This document shows, piece by piece, positions 24,105 through 35,773 of a stretch of 64,000 bases of DNA; position 1 is the stretch's first letter; every line of letters starts with the position of its first letter. A program made the position numbers and the translations under genes. A model generated the notes under the pieces. That model was not told the DNA's origin and did not search any database. It saw only the letters and a program-made list of their open reading frames with translations. The stretch is from Juglans regia (Eukaryota; Streptophyta; Magnoliopsida; Fagales; Juglandaceae), in contig NC_049905.1 of NCBI RefSeq assembly GCF_001411555.2, positions 9,329,053-9,393,052 on the forward strand, in the 5' to 3' direction.

Positions 24105-27100
24105 ACTTGCTTCCGTTGGGAGGCTGTGATTTGTTTCTCGGCGTCAATTGGTTATGCACCCTTAGGCCAATTTTATGGGATTTTGATAAAATTACAATGG
24201 GCTTTACTAGGCACAACATACTAATTCTTTTGAAGGGATTAATCCCATCCATGCCTACACTTATGTAATTGCATGAGTTTTGCGCCCATTCGAGTCCTCA
24301 CACAAAGGGTTGTTGATTCACCTATTGTAGGCCGATTCTTCCATCTCTACTCCTGTGGTACCCCTGACACTTCAACCATTGCTTTCTACATATGCTAACG
24401 TCTTTTGGGAACCCATCGGCTTACCTCCACACGCAACCAAGACCATAAAATCCAGTTGTTTGAAGGGGCGGGTCCTGTCAGCTCAAGGCCTTACCGATAT
24501 CCCTATTACCAAAAGGGTGAGATTGAAAAATTGATAACTGAAATGTTGAGCAGTGGCATTATTCGACCAAGCCAAAGTTCCTATTCCCCTCCAATCCTAC
24601 TCGTACGCAAGGCTGATGGTAGTTGGCTTGTGTGCGTGGACTACCGCTCACTTAACAAAGTAACCATTAAAGATAAGTATCATATCCCTCTTATTGATGA
24701 ACTTTTGGATGAATTGTGTGGGGCTATGATTTTCTCTAGACTCAATCTCCATTCCAGGTACCACCTAATTTTGGTAGCACCCGAGAATGTCCCTAAAACG
24801 ACTTTCCAAACTCACCAAGAACACTATGAATTTTTAGTCATGTCGTTTGGCCTCACTAATGCCCCATCTACTTTTCAATGCATCATGAATGACATTTTCC
24901 GTCCCTGCGTGCACAAATTTGTTTTGGTTTTTTTTTTTTTAATGACATTTTGATTTATAGCAAGACTCTTACTGAACACATTTCCAAACACATTTCCCAC
25001 CTAAATGTTGTTCTTAACATTTTGCAATGTCATCAACTATATGCCAAATTATCTAAATGTCATTTTGGTTGTCGTGAGATTTAATACCTTGGTCACCTAA
25101 TTTCGGTACATGGTGTCAAGGCAGATCACAAAAAAATAACTTTCATACTTCAATGGCCCCTACCCAAATCAATCCGTGCTTTACGTGGTTTCCTTGGCCT
25201 GACGGGATACTATCGCAGGTTCATGAAAGACTATGGCACCATTGCCGCACCCTTGACAAAACTCCTGCGCATGGATTCCTTTCACTCCACATAGCCACCA
25301 TAACTTTTGACTACCTAAAACAAGCCCTGACCACACCCCCTGTCCTAGGCCTCCTTGATTTCACTAAAACCTTTGTCATTGAATGTGATGTCTCAGGTGA
25401 AGGCATTAGTGCTGTGCTTATGTAGGACGACCGACCCTTAACTTATCTTAGCCAAGGATTGCAAGGTAAAAACCTCCATCTCTCAACCTATGAGAAGGAG
25501 CTCCTTGCCCTAGTTCTGGCAGTCAAGAAATGGCGTGCATATCTATTGGGGCAAAAGTTCAAAATCCGTATAGATCAGCAGGCTTTAAAATATCTGGTGG
25601 AACAGCGTGTTGGTAGCCCAACTCAGTAAAAATTGATCTCAAAACTTAACGGCTTTGATTTTAATGCTGAATTTAAAGCTGGCCGTGAGAATAAAGCTGC
25701 CGATGCCCTGTCCAGGATGAATCAAGATACCCAATCACTGCAAAGCCTTACCATCGCAGTGGTACAAACAACTTGGGTTCAGAAAATGCAAGATGCTTAC
25801 CAATGCGACCCTCAGCTCCAAGCCTTGTACCATAAGTTGCTTCAAGAAGGTTTCCACGATCCCAAGCTGACTCTACATAATGGTTTAATCCTTTACAAGG
25901 ATCGCCTTCACTTGGGCGGTTCAATCGACCTGTTCAAACAAGTAATTCATCAAATGCATAACAGTCCCTTGGTAGGACACTTAGGATACCAACAAACGTT
26001 AGCTCGTGTAAGGAAGAATTTTTACTGGCCGAGTTTGAAGACAACGATACAACTTCACATTTGGGACTGTGACATTTGTCAACGCCATAAGGTTTAGCAT
26101 TGCCATCCGCCAGGTCTTCTCTAGTCGCTGCCAATCCCGAATCACCCATGGTCAGATATCAACATGGACTTCATTAAGGGCCTTCCCAAATCACGATCCA
26201 AAAATTTTACTATGGTGGTTATAGACCGATTGACCAAATACGCGCACTTCATTACTCTCAGTCACCCATACACGGCCCACACCATTGCTCAATCCTTCAT
26301 TTACAACGTTTTCAAGCTCCATGGGGCTTCGAAAACAATTGTTAGCAATCATGACACCATCTTTCTTTCACATTTTTTATTAGAATTTTTGAGGTTGCAA
26401 CATACACAATTGAACCTCAGCATGGCATATCATCCTCAGAGTGATGGCCAGACGGAAATTGTCAACCAATGCTTGGAGGGATACTTTAGTCGCTTTGCAA
26501 GTGATAAACCGCGGGATTGGAGCACTTGGTTGCCGCTTTCTGAGTATTGGTATAACACAACCGTACATTCCTCCACAAAGACATCGCCATTTGAAGCTGT
26601 GTACGGATTCCCACCTCCAAAAATCCTCAAGTATGTCCTAGGAACAAGCCGAGTTCCAGCCATCGACGTTGCCTTGAAAGATTGAGATGTGATCATGAAA
26701 CTCTTGAAAGATAACCTGCATGAATCCCAGGACAGGATGAAGAAATTTGCTGATCTTCGGCAAACGAAGCGGGAGTTTGAACCGTCTGATTGGGTTTATT
26801 TGCACCTCAAGCCCTATCACCAACTTTCTGCATCACTTCGACGGCACCAAAAGCTCGCCCCACGTTTCTATGGCTCGTTTCAAGTGGAACGAAAAGTGGG
26901 GACGGTCGCTTACCAGCTCCGCTTGCCCGACAAGTCCAAAATACATCCCGTGTTCCATGTCTCCTACCTCAAGAAAAAGCTTGGCAACTCTGTCATTCCT
27001 TCATCGCACCTTCCTCCTGTGAACTTTGATGGATCTTATCATCTACAGCCATAGAAAATCCTAAATCGACGCCTGAAGTGGATCAACAACTCGACAGCAA

Positions 27101-27217
27101 CAAAAGTTCTGGTGAAATGCATGGGCTTGGTGATGAAAGTGCTACTTGGGAGGAACTTAGGGATTTCCAGAAGAAATTTGGGAACCTTGCAGACAAGGTC
27201 CTCGAAGAAGGGGGGTC
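24105..27217 (+). mobile_element. 5'-truncated chromovirus (Ty3/gypsy): protease end, RT, RNase H, integrase, chromodomain
   Basis: Plus strand. It begins inside the protease C-terminus (LPLGGCDLFLGVNWLCTL). RT spans 24405-25060 (YSPPILLVRKADGSWLVCVD, LNKVTIKDKYHIP, FGLTNAPSTFQ); the catalytic FxDD reads NDIL and is disrupted by a poly-T expansion at about 24926-24942. RNase H lies at about 25360-25740. Integrase (25790-26685) shows LVGHLGYQQTLARV, CDICQRHK, MDFIKGLPKSRS, IVSNHDTIF and HPQSDGQTE. A chromodomain-like end (DESATWEEL) is shifted by a frame error near 27100-27200. A polypurine tract (GAAGAAGGGGGGTC) directly precedes the LTR. It lacks its LTR, gag and most of the protease at the 5' side; dead. 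Confidence 0.92.
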
Positions 27218-27712
27218 TGTCATGTAACAAACCACGTGCACCGATCCCAACCGTCCGATTCATCTGATGGTTATCTATTTGCACTTAATTGTTTTCTCGT
27301 TTATGTAGAAGTCTAGAAGAGTCCAGAGTCTAGTGTTTGACTCAGTCTTTTATTGAGAAATGCTTGGGAGCAGCCCGAAGCCGCAGCATATTGTGAAGAT
27401 TTTTTTTTTTCACTTCAGTACGTTGAGTGTACTGGGGACTCTACAAACAATAGAGTGTGATTTAGATTTTTTCTTATTATTATTGCATCTTGGGCCACTA
27501 GGCCATCCGTAAGTTATGTTTGTTATTTTCCATAGTTCGTGGGCCACTAGGCCATTATCTTCTCATGGTTTGTTAATGGCAGATAAGTCCAAGGTCTATA
27601 TAATGTAATTCCGATTGATTAATGAAGGTATTAATTTTCCTTGAATTCAATTATTGGTGTATTGGAGGTTGGCCCCTCGAAGAGCCTTATTTTTATTACT
27701 GAATACCTGACA
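27218..27712 (+). repeat. 3' LTR of the chromovirus (495 bp)
   Basis: Starts TGTCATGTAACAAACC right after the polypurine tract and ends TACCTGACA (TGTCA...TGACA inverted ends). It contains TATATAATGT at about 27597. There is no 5' partner in the window. Confidence 0.85.
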
Positions 27713-28394
27713 GCTTATATCCCAACGGTAATATCTTCTTTTCTCTTATAGTGTAGACATTTCTTTAGATTAGTTTGTTAATTTGAAAATAATGGGTTGT
27801 TTATGATGCAATGACAAGAAATCTGAACTGCCCTCGACAATAAATTTCAATGTGGTCATGAGCAAGTCTGAAAAGGGGTTTTTGTTTGTGGGGTTTCTCT
27901 GAACTATTTTGGACAATGTTATTGTTGTTCTTGTTGGTATTGATGGTTGTTAATTTTTAATAACAATCGAAAAGGACATTTTTGTGTGTGGGGTTTCTTC
28001 CCTCTGTCCCTTCTTTTATAAGATGTATTTGGTAGTGTTATACATTATTAGAGGTAGGAAGTTTTGTGCATTTTATTTTTTATACGTTTTTAAATTTATG
28101 CAAACTATTTATGCAAACTAAAAGATGCTAAAGTCTACTTATAAAAAAAAAATTATACGTTCTGGGCAAATCGGTGGATTTCATTTTCTTTTTTGTACAT
28201 TATTAGCAAATGTGAAAGAGTTGTTTGTAATCATTTGGAAATTTGTGATTTGTTGTTCTATTTGTGACCTTTGCCTAAGTATACTTATTTTGAATATTTG
28301 GTCATGTAGAGAACGTGAACCCTGATTGAGTGATAAACATGGATGGTTAGAGTGGTGATCTAAATACTATCACATAACAAAATGAAAGTGTGGA
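27713..28394. other. spacer or FAR1 5' region, no gene seen
   Basis: AT-rich with two GTTGTTAATTTTTAATAA-type stretches. It may include introns or leader of the FAR1 relic that starts at about 28395. Confidence 0.4.
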
Positions 28395-28600
28395 CGAACC
28401 AATAGTTGAAATGACCTTTTTATTGGAAGAAGAAGTCAGATCATATTATACAAAATATGCTAGACACATGAGTTTTGGGGTGTCAAAATGAAGCTCTAGA
28501 CCTGGAGATGATGAGAGGTTGAAGTACTTCAACCTAGCTCGCGTTCAATAAGGCCATACAAAATCTTCAAGTTCTAATGTCCTTAGGCCAAGACCAATTA

Positions 28601-30548
28601 TATAACACCCCGCTCCCCAATAAGGTCATTTTTAGATTTTTCGGATAACCGTTATGCTACTAAACTTAAATTTAAAAACTTTTCTTTAACGAAGCCCCAG
28701 GTAAAAAAATTCTTTATAATACAATCTTTATTAAATACTTTAAATCCAAAAGAGAGTCTGCGGAAGCACTTATTTAAATTCAATAAAGTATCATGTGCTT
28801 ATCAAAAGAACTTATTAAATTTTAAATCATAAAACTGAGCATGACATAAACTATCTAGGTCTCTTCCTTGCCTCCCTAGCCAAGTCCTATAATGCAGCCT
28901 CATCCTCATAAATATCATCACTCGGGGTGGTTAAAATATAAAAACATACAAAAAATGAGTCAAATACTTAATAAACAGCACATCATATAATAAACATTAT
29001 AAACATAAGGTTTCTTGAAAAACATGTATACTCATAAATACATACGTAAATCACATGACCATGAACTTATCTTTCACTTGTCATACATCGGTACCCACTG
29101 TTGACCCCATGAGTTAGGGTTAGCGAATTTAAGTATATTCCGATTCAGCTCGTGGCTGCGGATTATGGAATCCATACATAAGGAAGACACACTGGGTGCA
29201 CTAATGGCCGTATACAACCTGGCAATGCAATATGCCCATACCATATGGTATTGTCTTCATATCGTAACATAGGCCGTTATGTATCTTATAATTCATACTT
29301 CATCATAATCATACTTGCATACTTTTCATATCATAGGTTTCAAATGAAATCACATTCTTTCATAAAATGTTGTGATACATGTTTCCTCACATAAAATCAT
29401 GCATTGCTTTTCATAAATATTTTAATGCATAACTCTCACATCAAATCATGACATTTCATAAATATTTTGTTGCATAATTCTTCACGTAAAATCATGGATT
29501 TGTATTATTTTATCATGATTTGGGTACATAAAAATGGGCTTCCAATGGAGGGCGTGCATGCAAATATTTTTATAAAAGACATGTTGTTTACCATACATAT
29601 GTGTAAGGGTTTGATCAAGCTACTTATCTTGTAACGTTAATTCAATATTTTCGGCATGAAACTGATCACGTGAACTAGAAAGAGAGAGAAAATGTGAGGG
29701 AGTGGACTAGAGGTGCTTTGCATGATTTTGGATAAGTAGAAACTACACTTGGGTTTGAAAAGGGATGAGATACACGTAAAGTGCATGGGGCTGAGTGTAT
29801 ATATAATGAGTTGGTTTAAGAGTTTTAATGTGAAGATGATTTGTAGAATTGTAAGAAAGTTCTATTGGGGTAAGAATCCTAGTTGAATGTGGAGACATGC
29901 ATGGCTTTAGAGTTTGAGAAGGCAGTCGGTTAAAGAGTTTTAACGTGAAGATGACTTGTAGAGTTGTAGAGTTGTTGGGAGAGAATTCCATTGGTGTGAA
30001 TCCTAGCGGAAAGTGGAGATGTGCATGAATTAGAGTTTGAGAAGGCATTCGGTTAAAGAGTTTTAATGGGAAGATGACTTGTAGAGTTGTATCCCTATTA
30101 GGATAGAATCCCATTGGCGTGAACCCTAGTCGAAAGTGGAGACGGGCATGAATTAGAGTTTGAGAAGGCAGTCAGTTAAAGAGTTTTAACGGAAAGATGA
30201 CTTATAGAGTTGTATCCCTGTTGGGAGACAATTCCATTGGGATGTGAATCCTAGTGGAAGGTGGAGACTTACATGACTTAGAGTTATTGAGCCTAATGGG
30301 TTTGAGCTCATTTCAAAGGCCAAAAATTCAGAAATTTTAATTGGGTTTCTAAGAAATCGGCTCATTAATTTTCGCTAAAATTTTCAACTAATCTTAACGA
30401 CTTTAAAATAAAATTTTGGGCCTTTGGGCTTATCTAAATCCTAATAAATAATAACTCGTAGATTATCCAATATGTCCCATAAATATAATTTAGGCCCAAT
30501 ATAATTATCAATATTCTAATCTTAGAATTATTGGGCCTGGTTGCTACA
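28601..30548. mobile_element. 1,948-bp solo-LTR-like insertion with 5-bp TSD
   Basis: The ends are TATAACACCCCG and GGTTGCTACA, close to the TGTAACACCCCG...GGTGTTACA pattern of many plant LTRs. The 5-bp target duplication AATTA is at 28596-28600 and 30549-30553. There is no coding sequence inside. Long gypsy LTRs reach this size, so a solo LTR is the simplest reading; a non-autonomous element is possible. Confidence 0.75.
29820..30290. repeat. tandem repeat of 115-123 bp, 4 copies, inside the LTR-like insertion
   Basis: GAGTTTTAA(T/C)G units start at 29820, 29935, 30058 and 30181. Shared words include AAGATGACTTGTAGAGTTG and AGAGTTTGAGAAGGCA. Confidence 0.9.
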
Positions 30549-31850
30549 AATTAAGAGAGTGGGAGGTAAGGCAAAGATTAATGCAACTCTTTGTCTCAAT
30601 TGAAAATATGTACTTTGTATTGAGTCCAAAAAATTCTAGAATTTTTGGATGCAACAAGAAAATCAATTCAATCACAAAAGGAAGGCTGGAAAATCTATAC
30701 AAAGTTGGTATAGGCATTAGAAACTTTAAGTCTTTGGTACTTGAAGCTGGTGGGTATGAGAATCTTACTTTTGGATAAAAGTATTGTCTCAATTACATTG
30801 ATAAACAAGTTAGCTTAGACTTGATGAAGGAGGTGCTTAAACACTTTGAAAGTACTTTGTGAGAATGCAAAATAAGAATGATCATTTTTATTATGTAATA
30901 GATGTAGATGATGATTCTCGTCTAAAAAATGTGTTTTAGGAAGATGCACGAAGTAGGGCTGCATATGAATATTTTGGAGAACATTCGACACAACTTACTT
31001 GACGAATGCTTATATGAATATGTTGGAGAAGTAATTACATTCTGAGGAATTTGAAGACAAATGGGACACGATGCTTGACACCTTCAATCTACATGATAAT
31101 GATTGGTTGGATTGGTTGTATGGGGAGAGGCGTAAGTAGGTGCCAGTGTATGTAAAAAATACTTTTTAGATTGGGATGTTGACGACACAAAGAAGCGAAA
31201 GTATAAACACATTCATTGATGATTAGATTAACTCAAGGACCTCTCTGAAGCTTTTTTTTTAGCAATATAATAATGCTTTGAAAAGAAAATTAAAGAATGA
31301 GAAGGCAACAAAATTTAGCTCTTTACATACCCAATACCATGTATAACCCATTACTTTATTCAGAAGCAATTTCAGTCACTATACACTAATGAAAAGTTCA
31401 AAGAAGTTCAAGATGAGTTTCGTGGATTTTTATATTGTCGATCTTTCTTAGTCAATTGTGAAGGCCTAGTCCACACTTATAAGGTTATTGATGATGTGAA
31501 AGTGGTAGATGGGTACATTAAACGAATGGTGCTTTGGGTTTCATACATTGACAATAGTTTTGTTGTTGAATGAAATTGTAGATCGTTTGGATTTCAGAGA
31601 ATAATGTATAGGCATGCCTTGTGTATCCCGACAATACTTGATAAGATGTTGCTGCCCTCAAAATACATTCTTGATCGCTGGAAGGATTTGAAAAGAAGAT
31701 ATTCTCTAGTAAAGAGTAGTTATGAGGATTTGGTGGATAATCCTGAAGTAAAAAGATATGATAGACAAAAAAGGCATTTTCTGAAATTGCATTGTCGACA
31801 TCGGAAAGTGAGGAAAGTTGCAACTGACTAATGAGATGTTTGGATATGTT

Positions 31851-33429
31851 GAAAGTTGACTTTGTACATTGTGGAAATCAATGCAGTGGCAACAAAACGT
31901 CTTGTGACCCCATTGATGCATGCCCCAATGACTATGGGGGAAGCAATTAGGTGCTAAACCCATTAGTTATTCCCTCTAAGTGAAAAGTCTCCACTGTTGA
32001 AAAGGCTACTCATAGATCAAAGGCAAAAAAAAAAAAAAAAAAAAAAACAAAAGAGGTTATCTCTTATTGATTTCATTTGTTTTGAGATTTATATAATTTA
32101 TTTGACTTACAACTTTGTGTGTCTATGCCTTCTAAACCGAAGCCCGTTGAGGAAGCAAACCTTTACGCACCTTTAATGCAACATGTAATGCATCAAACAC
32201 AACATCGACTAAGTCTTTCCAGAGTATTTTTTAAGATCACTATTATTCTATTTTAGGATCACTGTTATTTAGTTTTAAGATTACTAATAAGATGTCATTG
32301 TTTTTTATTTTTAGGATCACTATATTTAGAGTCAAGCAAGTACACATCTTGGTGCTCCTTCCGCCATACAAAATGATGAGTAAGGTAGATGCGGTGAAGA
32401 TGTAGATCTTAATATTAGTAAACACTTTAGTCAAATGTGAAGACATGAATTTTTTTTGTTAATAACTCAAGATTGGAATTAATATTGTTAAGCACCATAT
32501 TTTCAGGTTGACCCGCGCATTTTGATAGCCATTGTTGTAGGTACGTATTTTATCTTGTTTGTTTTGTAATATTTACACCAACCTTTATAACATCTAATAT
32601 TTTGATCTGAAATGATGCCTTGCAGGTTGGCGTCATGATTTCGGAAGTCAAGGTAGTGGACCATTGGACAAATAATGATGCCTTATGATGTAGTGAAAAA
32701 TACTAGATATGTAATTGACATGCCATGTATTTTGAGTGGAGCTTGCTGCTATTATTAGGATGTCATGTACTCAACAATTGAACTTATTTTTGGGCGACTT
32801 TGTGTGTTGAGGATTAAGGTTGTCGCTATTATTATTATGTCATGTATTGATTTTAATGGGCTTCAATTATAATGTTGATTGCTCCTTTTAGAGCATAAAC
32901 TTGTGTTGAGGATTCAAGTTGTTGTTATTATTAGTGTCTCATGTATTTATTTTAAAGGGCTCCAATTATAACGTTGACTACTCATTTCAGAGTATAAACA
33001 CAAATTTGGCTCAATTGTAATTCCTTTTTTATCATTATTGAATATAATAGATTCTAAAAATTGCTCAATTTCCTACCTATCATTTTTCTGATAAGGATGT
33101 GACTAAATATAATGATTCTATTTTAGCACCATTTAGAAAATCAGGAAAATCTAAAATACTTTTGGGGGCTTTGATTTTCTATTTCTTTCTTTTATTTTTC
33201 CTTTGTACATTTTTTGTAAGGGTTTGAGGAGGAAATGCAATGTTTCGCTTTTCTTTTCTGTTTATCTTACGTTCGTTTGTTTACTTTTCCATTAGTTAGC
33301 TTCTCTTTGTCTTATGTCCTTTTAAATGAATTGGTGTCAACGTAGTGTTTTACGTTTTTGTTAAGTACGGATATATACCATTTCTCTTGTGGAATACATA
33401 GCCAAACTGCACGCGACGCCTAGAAAACT
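31851..33429. other. AT-rich spacer with a minor tandem repeat
   Basis: No gene seen. There is a poly-A run at about 32024-32047. About 2.4 copies of a 99-bp repeat (GTTGAGGATT at 32806 and 32905) run from about 32745 to 33003. Confidence 0.55.
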
Positions 33430-33545
33430 ATCGTTAGAGATATGGATGCCACGTTAATCACTTATATATTTTGAAGGGTTAAACTGATGGGAAGACATGT
33501 AATAAATAGATTCTTTGAAAAACATTGTCAGTATTTCATATTGTA
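33430..33545. repeat. left edge of unit 2 homology
   Basis: CACGTTAATCACT...AATAGATTCTTTGAAAAA matches 49880-49985 in unit 3. This is the leftmost unit 2/unit 3 similarity I could find. Confidence 0.6.
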
Positions 33546-33818
33546 ATATAAATTGAATATTTAAATTTTTTGAACTTTTTTAAAATAAGTGATCATTTAA
33601 ACTATTAAAAAGAGGTGAATTTTTAACTAATAAGTACAAAATTTATAAAGAGATCTTGTAAAAATAAGTTTAGAAATTGGTGTGACTAATACGATAAGTT
33701 AAATCTACTTTACAACAAATAATATTTTATAATCTAAGTACCATATCATATCAATATGTAATTTTTTTTTTAAGATCCATTTATAAATCAAGTATTTCTC
33801 TTTTTAATTGTTTAATTT

Positions 33819-34135
33819 CTATTCTATCTGTCCACAACCAAAACAAGGGCTACTTTTTAGCTTGGGTTGAGTTTTGGTACAACACAAACCATCCACACTC
33901 CTCTCCTCATTGCAGAACTTGGAAGAAGCATGGCTTTGAGAAAACACCGCAGTGGAAATCCTTGATCTGTGAATCGAATTGAGAAGATCGGTAGAGATGT
34001 TTCCCATCTTCGAAGCACATCACATCTTGAGAAGTGTAAATTCTTACTTGCATCAAGGTAGAATGGAGGTGATTGATGAAGGTCTTGCGAGTGTCTTGAC
34101 CTCTAAAACTCAAGAAAATTTTGTAATTTAGGTCT
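33819..34135 (-). pseudogene. TIR-domain relic
   Basis: Minus strand: LSFRGQDTRKTFINHLHSTL (34113 downward) and, one frame over, NISTDLLNSIHRSRISTAVF then SQSHASSKFC. This is the first two thirds of a TIR domain with at least one frameshift. No NB-ARC or LRR follows. It is cut at its 5' end by a MITE (34131) placed just before the conserved FLSFRG. It is more diverged from TNL1 and TNL2 than they are from each other, so it is an older or separate TNL lineage. Confidence 0.8.
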
Positions 34136-34325
34136 CATTTGGATACAAAAAAATTTTCATCTCATCTTATCATTACAATTTTTCTAAATTTCCACACAAA
34201 ATATAATAAACAATTTAACTTTTTTAAATTCTAAAACATTAATAATATTAATACTCTAACAATATTTTATTTGACTTATAACTTTTATTTAAAATATCTC
34301 ATCTTATCTTACTATCCAAACGGGC
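34131..34325. mobile_element. GATGAG-family MITE (copy 4, reverse orientation)
   Basis: GGTCTCATTTGGATAC at the left, CTATCCAAACGGGC at the right, with CATCTCATCTTATC near the left. It is inserted at the 5' end of the TIR relic. Confidence 0.75.
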
Positions 34326-35214
34326 ATAGACTTTTTTGAACTAACTAGGTTCTTGAGATGATAGAAAGGATGGATTAACTGTGAAAAGGATGTGCTTTTT
34401 GAAATAGTGTGAAATGGAGTAACTGAAAAAGGGTTGCTTATTGGCACGTTTGGTGGTGTTGGGCCCTTGGGTTGGGGCTTGAGTAACACAAATCTAAGCT
34501 CAAAATCACTTTAACAGAGCATAGAAACTGATAGATAGATTAGAAATGTCAAGGAATTAAAGATTATGGCGTAAAAGTGGATTAGAAACCGCTGCAGGTA
34601 GTGGTGCATGTGGCTCACACAAGCCTTACAAGGAGGCGCGTGAGACCTACGTGCCATCTGAAAAGAAGCACCTCCGATGGCTTTCAGTAGGTTGGTGTGT
34701 GTAGATTATGATAGTGGTGGAGGTGTTGAGAGGTGGAGTGTTGGGCGATAGATCAAGCCATGTTATTTGTGAATTTATTTTTGTAAGATCCATTGGTGGA
34801 TGAATCATTTCTCTGTTGGAATGTATTGAAAGAAGAAATTGACAATAGGTGTGGCGTAGTGGCCAAAAAGGACTCTAGGGTAAGTCGTACAATTTTGACA
34901 TCCTAGATTTGAGTAGCCATTATGTGCAATCACATCTTGGAGTTATTGGACTAAAGAAATTTAATTGTCCCTTGAATTATCTGAGATACACTGAAGGAAA
35001 ACTATTTTTCGAGAACTCGTGTACCTCTAGATTTAGTTGGTACTTTATTTTTCAGGTGTTCGGTGTCAAAGAAAAAAAAAGTTATAAAAGACTTCCAAAT
35101 TGATCATTTTCTTTTATGTTTACTGATATGACATATTTCTACACCAAAGATGTGCTTGATATGTTAATCAAGCTTGCAAATTACGAACAGATTTTTCTTT
35201 CCATAGCAATTATT
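34326..35214. other. spacer, no gene seen
   Basis: A GC-richer patch at about 34590-34740 (GGCGCGTGAGACCTACGTGCC) looks like old repeat sequence, but I cannot name it. No coding signal. Confidence 0.45.
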
Positions 35215-35340
35215 GCTTATTTATATTGAATTTTTAGCATCTTTAAAACAAACAATGCATCTCATTTATCAAATATATGTGCAGGCAGGCGGCACCGACA
35301 TATTTTTTTAGTTTACAGGTGAAAGTCATTCAATGATTAT
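35215..35340. repeat. segment shared with 16145-16262
   Basis: Contains TTTTTAGCATCTTTAAAACAAAC and GGCAGGCGGCACCGAC; see the partner copy. It ends 28 bp before the Copia element. Confidence 0.6.
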
Positions 35341-35368
35341 TTCCATGGTAAAGCTCTCTTCATGGTTT

Positions 35369-35773
35369 TGTTGTGAAAAATGGTGATAGAAAAGTAAAAT
35401 AGAGCAAGAATCAATCAAAACGACACAAATTTATGTGATTCGGCAATATGCTTACGTCCACAAAGTTGTAAATGATTTTATCTCTTGAAGAATATCAAAA
35501 TACATTGTGAGGCAAAAATACAATGCTCAAAATGATCATACTGTTCATAACATACATATATATAGGGTTACATGGCGAAAACCCTAATTTCAAAATTATC
35601 AGGTTATTCGCTCGAGCAAACTCACCGCTCGAGTTTCGCTCGAGCCAACTGTCAAGCGAGTCTTGAGCAAACTTTATGTTTGGTCTTTGCTCAAGCCAAC
35701 TATCAAGCGAGTGTCAAGTGAATTTTCGGCTTGCCTTTGCTTAAGTCACAAACCAGGCTCCACAAGCCCAACA
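35369..35773 (-). repeat. Copia 3' LTR (left, 405 bp)
   Basis: TGTTGTGAAAAATGG ... GCCCAACA; pairs with the right LTR at 39331-39788. The left flank GGTTT and right flank AGTTT are a 5-bp target duplication with one mismatch. The LTRs have diverged clearly, so the insertion is old. Confidence 0.9.

Larger units (their letters stand above)
28395..31850 (+). pseudogene. FAR1/FRS-family pseudogene, split by an LTR insertion
   Basis: FAR1-related proteins are MULE-transposase-derived plant transcription factors. The N-terminal FAR1 DNA-binding region is at 28410-28600 (LLEEEVRSYYTKYARHMSFG, then two stops) and resumes at 30549 (GGKAKINATLCLN, FGCNKKINSITKGRLENL, EAGGYENLTFG). A transposase-like start follows at about 30895 (IDVDDDSRLKNVF). 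After large loss, the region before SWIM (KFKEVQDEFRGFLYC, CEGLVHTYKVIDDVKVVDGY) and a damaged SWIM zinc finger (CRSFGFQRIMYRHALCI, one Cys to Tyr) appear at about 31390-31640, and the C-terminal ILDRWKDLKRRYSLVKSSYE at 31664-31725. Multiple stops and frameshifts show it is dead. The 28601-30548 insertion removes nothing: the frame rejoins at RP-I-KRVGGK. Confidence 0.88.
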
